Positions 57,687-64,000 of a stretch of DNA of 64,000 nt are shown here, piece by piece (position 1 is the first letter of the stretch; every line of letters starts with the position of its first letter). The DNA is from Cribrihabitans marinus. Its GTDB lineage: Bacteria > Pseudomonadota > Alphaproteobacteria > Rhodobacterales > Rhodobacteraceae. Both the position numbers and the translations under genes were made by a program. Below the pieces are notes generated by a model. It was not told the DNA's origin. It did no database searches and saw only the letters and a list, made by a program, of their open reading frames with translations. The stretch lies in contig NZ_FNYD01000008.1 of the NCBI RefSeq assembly GCF_900109035.1, positions 1 to 64,000 of the forward strand, in the 5' to 3' direction.

Positions 57687-59752
57687 CCGCGTTCGACACG
57701 TTCGCGATGGTGGACTGGTCGGGCGGCAACGACACCGGGAAGCGCCCGCGCAAGGATGCGATCTGGGCCTGCGTCGCCCGCGCTGGAGAGACCGAGGCGC
57801 CGATTTACCTGCGCAACCGGGTCGTTGCGCGGGACTGGATCTCGGATCTGATCGCTGCGGAACTGGCCGCTGGACGGCTGCTGATGCTGGGCTTCGACTT
57901 TCCCTTCGGATATCCGCGCGGTTTTGCCCGCGCCCTGACCGGCTCGGACGATCCGCTGGCGCTGTGGGACTGGTTTGAGGCGCGCATCGAGGATGCGCCC
58001 GGGGCCAACAACCGCTTTGACCTGGCCGGTGAGATCAACCGCAGATTCGGCGGCGAGGGACCGTTCTGGGCCAATGCCCTGGCCCGCGACATCGATGGGC
58101 TGCCGCGGCGCAAGACTCAGTATCGCAACCCGTTCCCTGACCGGCGCGCGGTGGAGCGCTTGGCAAAGGGCAGTTTCACCTGCTGGCAACTGGCTGGCGC
58201 CGGGGCGGTGGGCAGCCAGGTGATGATGGGCCTGCCGGTGCTGTGCGAGCTGCGCCGCCGGTTTGCCGGGCAGGTCGCTGTCTGGCCGTTCGAGACCCTG
58301 GACCGGCCCGTCGCGCTGGTCGAGATCTGGCCGTCCCTGACGCTGGGGGCCGCACCGGCCGGGCAGATCCGGGACGCCTGGCAGGTCGAGCAGGTCGCGC
58401 GGGCGCTGTCCCGGCTTGATCCCGGCGCGCTGGCGCGGCAGCTTGCGGTCGAGGCCCCCGAAGAAGGATGGATCCTGGGTGTGGAGCAGATGAAGACCGA
58501 GATCGAACCGCCGCCTTTGCGCAACGACTGTTTCGCGCTGCCGGCGGGTGTTGAATGGACGCCGGTGGACACGGCGCTCGCCCATCTGCGCGACCGGCTT
58601 GGCCCGGTGACTTCGATCCGCACTGAGCCGGTGGCGGGGGCGCTGGGCCGGGTTCTGGCCGCCGACGTTGTGGCGCAACGCTCGAACCCGCCCCTGGCCA
58701 ACAGCGCGGTGGACGGCTACGGCTTTGCCGGCGGACGCCCCGAGGGCAAGCACGTGCTGCCGCTGGCGGTGGGGCGCGCGGCGGCGGGGCTGGCCCATGA
58801 CGGCGCCGTGCCCGCAGGGCAGGCCCTGCGGATCCTGACCGGTGCCGCCCTGCCCGAGGGGGTGGATACCGTGATCCTGGAGGAGGATGTGACGCTGGGC
58901 GAAGATCGCATCGCCTTTCGCGGACCTCTGAAGCAGGGCGCGAATACCCGCATGGCGGGCGAGGATGTGGCTGCGGGCCAGGTCGCCTTGCGCGCGGGCC
59001 GGGTCGTGACCCCGGCGGACATGGCGTTGCTGTCCGCGCTGGGCGTGTCCGAGCTTTCCTTGCGCGACCGGTTGCGGGTGGCCGTCCTGTCCACCGGTGA
59101 CGAACTGGTCGAACCCGGCGAACCGGCCGGTCCGGGCCAGATTCCCGACGCCAACCGCCCGATGCTTCTGTCGATGCTGCACCGTTTCGGCTTCGTCCCC
59201 GAGGACATGGGCCGCGTGCCCGACGACCGCGACAGCCTGCGCGCGCGGCTGGACGCGGCGGCCGAGCGGGCCGACGTGATCCTGACCAGCGGCGGGGCCT
59301 CGGCGGGGGACGAGGACCATGTCTCGGCCCTGCTGCAAGAGGCCGGCGCGATGCAGCAATGGCGCATCGCGGTCAAACCGGGCCGCCCCCTGGCGTTGGG
59401 CCTGTGGCGCGGCAAGCCGGTCTTCGGCCTGCCCGGCAACCCTGTGGCGGCGATGGTGTGCACGCTGATCTTTGCGCGCCCGGCCCTGTCGCTGCTGGCC
59501 GGGGCCGGCTGGACGGTGCCGCAGGGGTTCGAGATTCCGGCCGCGTTCGAGAAGCGCAAGAAGGCGGGCCGGCGCGAATACCTGCGGGCGCGGGTCCGCG
59601 ACGGGCGGGTCGAGGCATTCCGCTCGGAGGGTTCGGGTCTCATCAGCGGGCTGAGCTGGGCCGAGGGCCTGGTCGAGCTGGGCGATGGCGCCGGCCACAT
59701 CCGCCCCGGAGATCCGGTGCGGTTCATCCCCTTCGGCAGTTTCGGACTGTGA
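57683..59752 (+). CDS. moeA: MoeA molybdopterin molybdenumtransferase fused to an N-terminal RNase H-like domain
   Basis: A 689-residue two-part protein. Residues 285-689 are a complete MoeA: NPPLANSAVDGYGF, ILTGAALPEGVDTVILEEDV, VLSTGDELVEPGEP, DVILTSGGASAGDEDHV and VFGLPGNPVAAMV, which insert Mo into adenylylated molybdopterin. Residues 1-280 are extra: VDWSGGNDTG (D11), MLGFDFPFGYPRG (D72), a middle WDWFEARIEDAPGANNRFD and ALVEIWPSLT (E214). The Asp-Asp-Glu layout and EIWPSL block resemble DUF429-type RNase H-fold proteins of unknown role. GTG 57683 overlaps mobB. The junction is in frame, with no internal stop. The next GNAT gene begins inside its stop (GTGA). Confidence 0.9.
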   Translation: MTAFDTFAMVDWSGGNDTGKRPRKDAIWACVARAGETEAPIYLRNRVVARDWISDLIAAELAAGRLLMLGFDFPFGYPRGFARALTGSDDPLALWDWFEARIEDAPGANNRFDLAGEINRRFGGEGPFWANALARDIDGLPRRKTQYRNPFPDRRAVERLAKGSFTCWQLAGAGAVGSQVMMGLPVLCELRRRFAGQVAVWPFETLDRPVALVEIWPSLTLGAAPAGQIRDAWQVEQVARALSRLDPGALARQLAVEAPEEGWILGVEQMKTEIEPPPLRNDCFALPAGVEWTPVDTALAHLRDRLGPVTSIRTEPVAGALGRVLAADVVAQRSNPPLANSAVDGYGFAGGRPEGKHVLPLAVGRAAAGLAHDGAVPAGQALRILTGAALPEGVDTVILEEDVTLGEDRIAFRGPLKQGANTRMAGEDVAAGQVALRAGRVVTPADMALLSALGVSELSLRDRLRVAVLSTGDELVEPGEPAGPGQIPDANRPMLLSMLHRFGFVPEDMGRVPDDRDSLRARLDAAAERADVILTSGGASAGDEDHVSALLQEAGAMQQWRIAVKPGRPLALGLWRGKPVFGLPGNPVAAMVCTLIFARPALSLLAGAGWTVPQGFEIPAAFEKRKKAGRREYLRARVRDGRVEAFRSEGSGLISGLSWAEGLVELGDGAGHIRPGDPVRFIPFGSFGL

Positions 59753-60336
59753 GCGGCGTCACGATCGCGCCGGGCTTCGCGCCCGATGAAGGCGCCCGAG
59801 CCGCGCGGCTGTTCTGGCAGGCGTTCTCGGCCAAGCTGGGCCGGGTGCTGGCGCCTGAGGACAAGGCGTTGCGACTGATCGAGTCGGTCCTCGACCCGGA
59901 ATACGCGCTGACCGCGCGCGACGACAGCGGCGCCTTGCTGGGCCTGGCCGGGTTCAAGACCGCCGAGGGTGGTTTGACCGGTGGCGGGCTGCGCGACATG
60001 GCGGCGGTCTATGGCTGGTTCGGCGGAACTTGGCGCGGGCTGGTGCTGAGCCTGCTGGAGCGCAAGGTGCAGCCCGGCGTGTTCCAGATGGACGGTATTC
60101 TTGTCGATGCGGCGGCGCGGGGCCGGGGCGTAGGCACCGCGCTGCTGGAGGCGGTGATCGCCGAGGCGCGGGCGCGGGATCTGGCCGAGGTGCAGCTGGA
60201 TGTGATCGACGTCAACCCGCGGGCACGCGCGCTCTATGAGCGGGTGGGCTTTCGCGCCATCGGCGAAGAAGAGTTGGGGCCGTTCCGCCATGTCTTTGGC
60301 TTCGCGCGGGCCACGAAGATGAGCCTGGCGCTGTGA
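59749..60336 (+). CDS. GNAT-family N-acetyltransferase
   Basis: A 195-residue acetyltransferase with the acetyl-CoA loop ILVDAAARGRGVGTALLEAVI (R-x-x-G-x-G/A) and the C-terminal strand and helix LDVIDVNPRARALYERVGFRAIG. The start is GTG 59749, coupled to the end of moeA. Substrate unknown. It closes the five-gene molybdenum-cofactor chain and is convergent with the next gene. Confidence 0.88.
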   Translation: MSGVTIAPGFAPDEGARAARLFWQAFSAKLGRVLAPEDKALRLIESVLDPEYALTARDDSGALLGLAGFKTAEGGLTGGGLRDMAAVYGWFGGTWRGLVLSLLERKVQPGVFQMDGILVDAAARGRGVGTALLEAVIAEARARDLAEVQLDVIDVNPRARALYERVGFRAIGEEELGPFRHVFGFARATKMSLAL

Positions 60337-60342
60337 ACGGCG

Positions 60343-61353
60343 TCAGTCGAACGTGCCGGCGACCCGCCCCAACAGCATGAAGGCGCGCGCCGTGCGCGTG
60401 TCGCTGAGCGCCGTGATCTCGGCGTCGCTGGCGTTTTCCGCGAAGTCCGAGATCATCCGGTCGAACAGCCGCAGGAAGTGATGCGCCGCATCGCGAAAGA
60501 TCGGATCCTGCTTCATCCGTCCCGCCGTCAGCGCCAGGGACGAGCGGTCGCGCACCCCGCCCAGCGGCGCGATGACCCGACCGCGGACGCCTTGCGCGAA
60601 CTGCCGCCAGATCTCGGGGCGCGACAGGTCGGGACGCAGGTCGTCCATGTAGATGCCGTCCTGGCTGAGCAGGGTCAGCACGTCCTGCGAGGCCTGGATC
60701 AGCTGCGCGGCCTTGCGGTCCCTCAACGCCCGGCGCAAGGCGGCGAAACCCACGGAATCCTCGGCGGTTTCCGGGAAGTTGAGGGCGCGGATGAAATCGT
60801 CGGTGGTCAGCGGCTCGCCCAGCTCGTCGGCCGGGGTGCCCAGTGCCAGGCTGCCCTGGTCGGTGGCCGCCTCGCCGAGAGGGGCCGCGACCGGCCGTAC
60901 CGTGCCGCGCCGCGTGGTCGAGAAGGTGGCCAGCGCGGATTCGGTCTTGCGCGTCGCCTCGGCGATCTCGTCCAGCTTGCGCGCCACCGAGGGCTCGCTG
61001 GTGACGACCGACCTCTGCTGCTGGGTGACATAGGCGTGACGGATCGCGTCGATCGCCGCCTGCAGGCGCTGGCTTTCCTCGCGCATCACCCGGCTGGCCC
61101 GCGCCGCGGTGGCCGCGACCCAGATCATCGCCACCGGCATGAAGATCGCCAGCATCGTCACCAGAAGCCCGACACCGCCGGTCCCGTCATCCGACGGCAT
61201 CACCGCGAAGAAGATGACCGCGCCCAGCAGCCACACGGCGCTGAGGGCGATGGCCACAACCTCGATCTCGGTGATCGCGGGGCGCCGTGGCTTGTCGTAG
61301 ACGCCCAGCGACGTGGGCTTTTTCGATGTCTGGTCGGGCGTCTTGCCGGACAT
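60343..61353 (-). CDS. Two-helix membrane protein with coiled-coil, function unknown (336 aa)
   Basis: Two hydrophobic helices (IEVVAIALSAVWLLGAVIFFAV and GLLVTMLAIFMPVAMIWVAATAA, about 30-86) follow a basic N-terminus. A coiled-coil region comes next (about 88-150, REESQRLQAAIDAIRHAYV). The rest (about 190-336) is soluble and helical with FIRALNFPETAEDSVGFAALRRALRDRKAAQLIQASQDVLTLL. No catalytic motif is seen. It lies 14 bases upstream... read on the minus strand it follows greA. It may be a membrane-attached scaffold; I do not recognise the family. Confidence 0.75.
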   Translation of the reverse strand: MSGKTPDQTSKKPTSLGVYDKPRRPAITEIEVVAIALSAVWLLGAVIFFAVMPSDDGTGGVGLLVTMLAIFMPVAMIWVAATAARASRVMREESQRLQAAIDAIRHAYVTQQQRSVVTSEPSVARKLDEIAEATRKTESALATFSTTRRGTVRPVAAPLGEAATDQGSLALGTPADELGEPLTTDDFIRALNFPETAEDSVGFAALRRALRDRKAAQLIQASQDVLTLLSQDGIYMDDLRPDLSRPEIWRQFAQGVRGRVIAPLGGVRDRSSLALTAGRMKQDPIFRDAAHHFLRLFDRMISDFAENASDAEITALSDTRTARAFMLLGRVAGTFD

Positions 61354-61366
61354 GGGCCTTGCTCCG

Positions 61367-61837
61367 TCAAGCGTACTCGATGGTCAGAACCTCGTAGGAG
61401 CGGACCCCGCCGGGGGTCTTGACCTCGACGCTGTCGCCCTCGTCCTTGCCGATCAGGGCGCGGGCGATGGGCGACTTGATGTTGAGCAGCCCGCTTTCGA
61501 TATTCGCCTCGTGCTCGCCCACGATCTGCCAGGTCTTCTCTTCCTCGGTGTCCTCGTCCACCAGGGTGACGCGCGCGCCGAACTTGATGTTGCCGGACAG
61601 TTTCGCCGGGTCGATCACCTCGGCAAGCGACAGCACGCCTTCGAGCTCCTTGATGCGACCCTCGATGAAGGACTGCTTTTCGCGGGCCGAGTGGTATTCG
61701 GCGTTTTCGGACAGGTCGCCATGCTCGCGGGCTTCGGCGATTGCCTTGATTATGGCGGGGCGCTCGACGGACTTGAGCTGCTTCAGTTCGGACTCAAGCG
61801 CGGCGAATCCCGCTGGGGTCATCGGTATCTTTTCCAT
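61367..61837 (-). CDS. greA: Transcription elongation factor GreA
   Basis: GreA rescues backtracked RNA polymerase. The 156-residue product has the N-terminal coiled coil with [30 protein letters not shown] and the acidic tip motif [19 protein letters not shown], where DxxE at the tip reaches the polymerase centre. The C-terminal FKBP-like domain includes [14 protein letters not shown]-like [13 protein letters not shown] and [21 protein letters not shown] 61837 is used; an earlier start adds a non-family leader. The next gene (60343-61353) follows on the same strand 13 bases later. Confidence 0.96.
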   Translation of the reverse strand: MEKIPMTPAGFAALESELKQLKSVERPAIIKAIAEAREHGDLSENAEYHSAREKQSFIEGRIKELEGVLSLAEVIDPAKLSGNIKFGARVTLVDEDTEEEKTWQIVGEHEANIESGLLNIKSPIARALIGKDEGDSVEVKTPGGVRSYEVLTIEYA

Positions 61838-61968
61838 GACTGGTCCACGCATAAATTGCGTCGCCCCGCCGCGCGATGCGCCGGGGCGACAGTTAGGGTT
61901 GGCAAATACCTGAACCAATCACGAGGCGGAATGCAAGGGGGATGCGCGGGGCGCGCGCGAAATGCGGC

Positions 61969-62349
61969 CTAGGTGTAGGAGACCACCTCGAACTCGATCC
62001 CGTCCCGGTCGTGGAAATAGAACCGGCGGCCGGGTTCGTAATCGCCGTGGTTCTTCGGCTTGAACCCGGCCTCGCGGACCCGCGCCTCGACGGCGTCGAG
62101 ATCGTCGACCACCACGCCCACATGGTTGAGCCCGCCCACGGTGGTGTAGCTGCTTTCGCCCGATGCCTTGGCCGCCTGCGGCGCGTAGAGCGCCAGATAG
62201 GTCTCGGCGTCGCCCACATGGACCGTATAACCTGCGTTCATTGCCGCACCTTCCCAGCGGGTTTCCCATCCGAACACCCGTTCCAGCCATGCGGCGGTCA
62301 GTTTGGGGTCACGGACGGTCAGGTTGATATGTTCAAGCGTGGCAGTCAT
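61969..62349 (-). CDS. VOC-family (glyoxalase/bleomycin resistance-like) protein
   Basis: A 126-residue vicinal-oxygen-chelate protein of two beta-alpha-beta-beta-beta modules. Likely metal ligands are H8 (LEHINLTVRD), H76-region in GGLNHVGVVVDD and E120 in DGIEFEVVSYT, in keeping with glyoxalase I-like enzymes. It is divergent from soxR with 89 bp between starts. A MerR-type promoter with a 19-bp spacer in between points towards it, so SoxR probably controls it. The exact substrate (glutathione adduct or small electrophile) is unknown. Confidence 0.88.
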   Translation of the reverse strand: MTATLEHINLTVRDPKLTAAWLERVFGWETRWEGAAMNAGYTVHVGDAETYLALYAPQAAKASGESSYTTVGGLNHVGVVVDDLDAVEARVREAGFKPKNHGDYEPGRRFYFHDRDGIEFEVVSYT

Positions 62350-62387
62350 GCGATGTTCCTTTCTGCTGAATCCGGTTGCCGCGACTC

Positions 62388-62418
62388 ACCGTAGTTTCTA
62401 AACCTAACTTGAGGTCAA
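62388..62418 (-). promoter_or_regulatory. Putative SoxR-dependent promoter of the VOC gene (19-bp spacer)
   Basis: Read on the minus strand, -35 TTGACC (62413-62418) and -10 TACGGT (62388-62393) are separated by 19 bp, the over-long spacing that MerR-family activators need. The spacer begins TCAAGTTAGG, and with the last bases of the -35 reads CCTCAAGTTA, one half of the known SoxR dyad CCTCAAGTTAACTTGAGG. The other half is degenerate. Confidence 0.55.
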
Positions 62419-62438
62419 GGAGAATTGGGAGAACGGTC

Positions 62439-62894
62439 ATGCCAGCATCCGAAGGGCTGTCGATCGGGGCGCTGGCCAGGCGCACGGGTCTGGCGGTCTC
62501 GGCCATCCGCTATTACGAGGCGCAGGGGCTGATCGCGCCGTGGCGCAACCCCGGCGGGCAGCGGCGCTTTCAGCGTGCCGATATCCGCCGGCTGAGCTTT
62601 GTGATGATCGCCCAGCAGTTCGGCCTGTCGCTGCCGCAGATCCGCGAGGTTCTGGCCGGCCTGCCGCAAGGCCGCACCCCGACGCCCGAGGACTGGGCGC
62701 GGATCGGCGCCGGGCTGCGCACACACCTGGACCAGCGAATCGAGACGCTGGTGCGGCTGCGGGACAATCTGGACGGCTGCATCGGCTGCGGATGCCTGAG
62801 CCTGCCCAATTGTGCGCTCTACAATCCGGGCGACCGGGCAAATGAACGCGGGGCAGGGCCGCGCTATCTGATGGGGGACCGGCCCGAGGCCTGA
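62439..62894 (+). CDS. soxR: Redox-sensing MerR-family regulator SoxR
   Basis: A 151-residue MerR regulator. The N-terminal helix-turn-helix is LSIGALARRTGLAVSAIRYYEAQGL, followed by a dimerisation helix. The [2Fe-2S] motif has C114, C117, C119 and C125 in CIGCGCLSLPNC, exactly the SoxR spacing C-x2-C-x-C-x5-C. It activates target promoters when the cluster is oxidised by redox-cycling compounds. It is divergent from the VOC gene, with its likely operator between. ATG 62439 is used. Confidence 0.95.
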   Translation: MPASEGLSIGALARRTGLAVSAIRYYEAQGLIAPWRNPGGQRRFQRADIRRLSFVMIAQQFGLSLPQIREVLAGLPQGRTPTPEDWARIGAGLRTHLDQRIETLVRLRDNLDGCIGCGCLSLPNCALYNPGDRANERGAGPRYLMGDRPEA

Positions 62895-63019
62895 TCAGCC
62901 GCATTGCAGAACCGTTACGCCGTGTTTTCATTGACCCGGGGTTTCGGCAACAGGTAATCAGCCGGGTAACAAAATTGCGCCCGACCGGCGACAGCAGACA
63001 CTCAGACAAGGAGCCCGCG

Positions 63020-64000
63020 ATGGCCGAGATTGAACGCGAAGCGATGGAATACGACGTGGTGATCGTCGGCGCGGGACCATCCGGTCTGTCCGCAGCCATC
63101 CGCCTCAAGCAACTGGATGCCGAGCTGAACGTGGTCGTGCTGGAAAAGGGCTCCGAGGTCGGCGCGCATATCCTGTCGGGCGCGGTGCTGGACCCCTGCG
63201 GGCTGGATGCGCTGATTCCGGACTGGAAGGAGAAGGGCGCGCCGCTCAATGTCCCCGTGACCGAGGACAATTTCTACATGCTGGGCGAGGCGGGCAAGCT
63301 GCGCATCCCGACCTGGCCGATGCCGCCGCTGATGGACAACCACGGCAATTACATCGTCAGCATGGGCAATGTCTGCCGCTGGATGGCCGAACAGGCCGAG
63401 GAGCTGGGCGTCGAGATCTTCCCCGGCATGGCCTGCTCGGAACTGGTCTATGGCGACAAGGGCGAGGTCAAGGGCGTCGTCGCGGGCGAGTTCGGCAAGA
63501 ACCCCGACGGCACACCTGGGCCGGGATACGAGCCGGGGATGGAGCTGCACGGCAAATACGTGTTCCTGGGCGAGGGCGTGCGCGGGTCGCTCAGCAAGGA
63601 AGTGATTGCCAAATACGACCTTTCCGCCGGCAAGGAGCCGCAGAAATACGGCCTGGGCATGAAGGAAATCTGGGAGATCGACCCGGACAAGCACAAGCCG
63701 GGCAGCGTCACCCACACGATGGGCTGGCCGCTGGGCGGCAACGCAGGCGGCGGGTCGTTCATCTATCACCTGGACAACAACCAGGTCTATGTGGGCTTCG
63801 TAGTTCACCTGAACTACAAGAACCCGCACCTGTTCCCCTACATGGAGTTCCAGCGGTTCAAGCATCATCCGCTGGTGGCGGACCTTCTCAAGGGCGGCAA
63901 GCGCGTGGCCTATGGCGCCCGCGCCATCACCGAGGGCGGCTGGCAGTCGCTGCCGAAACTGGTGGCGCCCGGCGTGGCGCTGCTGGGCTGTGCGGCGGGC
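63020..64000 (+). CDS. Electron transfer flavoprotein-ubiquinone oxidoreductase, 5' part (cut by window edge)
   Basis: The first 327 codons, from ATG 63020 after AAGGAG (63008-63013), run off the end without a stop. The FAD-binding motif is VVIVGAGPSGLSAAIRLKQL (about 13-32); VVVLEKGSEVGAHILSGAVLDP and MGWPLGGNAGGGSFIYHLD follow, all typical of ETF-QO, which passes electrons from ETF (acyl-CoA and other dehydrogenases) to the quinone pool. The full family length is about 550 residues, so the C-terminal 4Fe-4S domain lies beyond the window. It would serve the dmdC-type dehydrogenase too. Confidence 0.95.
   Translation, partial: MAEIEREAMEYDVVIVGAGPSGLSAAIRLKQLDAELNVVVLEKGSEVGAHILSGAVLDPCGLDALIPDWKEKGAPLNVPVTEDNFYMLGEAGKLRIPTWPMPPLMDNHGNYIVSMGNVCRWMAEQAEELGVEIFPGMACSELVYGDKGEVKGVVAGEFGKNPDGTPGPGYEPGMELHGKYVFLGEGVRGSLSKEVIAKYDLSAGKEPQKYGLGMKEIWEIDPDKHKPGSVTHTMGWPLGGNAGGGSFIYHLDNNQVYVGFVVHLNYKNPHLFPYMEFQRFKHHPLVADLLKGGKRVAYGARAITEGGWQSLPKLVAPGVALLGCAAG

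Noticed and set aside
1-64000. CRISPR arrays, rRNA genes, further tRNAs and classical riboswitches
   Set aside because: No regularly spaced repeats, rRNA segments, other cloverleaf patterns or known riboswitch cores were recognised by eye; a tRNAscan or Rfam run would settle it.

Overview
The window is a high-GC alphaproteobacterial chromosome segment, most likely from the Rhodobacteraceae (roseobacter group). Supporting evidence is a DmdC-type acyl-CoA dehydrogenase of DMSP demethylation, a 44-residue aa3 oxidase subunit IV, a pyrB-pyrX-plsY cluster, the plant-type glutamate-cysteine ligase, and a dense layout with many ATGA/GTGA start-stop overlaps. This placement rests on protein and gene-order recognition, not on a database search.

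Bases 1-2236 are accessory DNA. They hold the last 24 codons and the right terminus of an IS66-family element, about 500 bases with no convincing gene, a small island-type ORF, and a tyrosine integrase. The integrase lies next to the 3' end of a tRNA-Ser(GCU) gene (2237-2326, minus), so this looks like one end of an integrative element inserted at that tRNA and running off the left edge. Three tandem 12-bp repeats lie between integrase and tRNA.

Bases 2327-21581 are core genes: a BASS-like carrier with PxpA; methionine gamma-lyase divergent from an Lrp/AsnC regulator; a cluster of three short unknown genes; hemF with an SDR lacking the catalytic lysine; an RsmC-like methyltransferase; clpS; a HAD hydrolase; a DacF-like carboxypeptidase with a SPOR-like end; hemC divergent from hemE; an alpha-methylacyl-CoA racemase-type CoA transferase with a DMT exporter; an ABC-2 exporter pair; an S49 peptidase, a small zinc-ribbon membrane protein and a Ca/Na antiporter; and a FolM-like reductase.

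Bases 21582-40112 begin with an AT-rich promoter region before uvrC. They continue with pgsA-moaD-moaE, an OmpA/BON protein with a coiled-coil membrane partner, ubiA divergent from rsmE (only 12 bp between starts), gshA, a nitrilase-family amidase, and the overlapping chain pyrB-orf-orf-pyrX-plsY. A secreted protein with 24 cysteines lies upstream of pyrB, and a type-4-like uracil-DNA glycosylase without most Fe-S ligands heads UDG-phosphoesterase-LysE-moaB.

Bases 40113-64000 carry an RND efflux pair, a NUDIX hydrolase, a soluble DsbD-alpha-like protein, yqgE, tsaC/sua5, dmdC with a metallo-beta-lactamase-fold hydrolase, and a membrane glycerophosphodiesterase overlapping a secreted phospholipase A2-like protein. 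Next come aa3 subunit IV, a lipoprotein with a possible permuted papain-like core, azlCD, and the overlapping molybdenum-cofactor chain fdhD-mobA-mobB-moeA-GNAT. In that chain MoeA carries an extra N-terminal domain of about 280 residues resembling RNase H-like DUF429 proteins. The window ends with greA, a VOC gene divergent from soxR with a MerR-type 19-bp-spacer promoter, and the first 327 codons of ETF-ubiquinone oxidoreductase.

The items most worth pursuing are the RNase H-like/MoeA fusion, the glycerophosphodiesterase/PLA2-like pair, the Cys-rich secreted protein, the degenerate PyrX in its five-gene overlapping chain, the Fe-S-less UDG, and the island boundary with its 12-bp repeats. 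I see no CRISPR array, rRNA or prophage structural genes.
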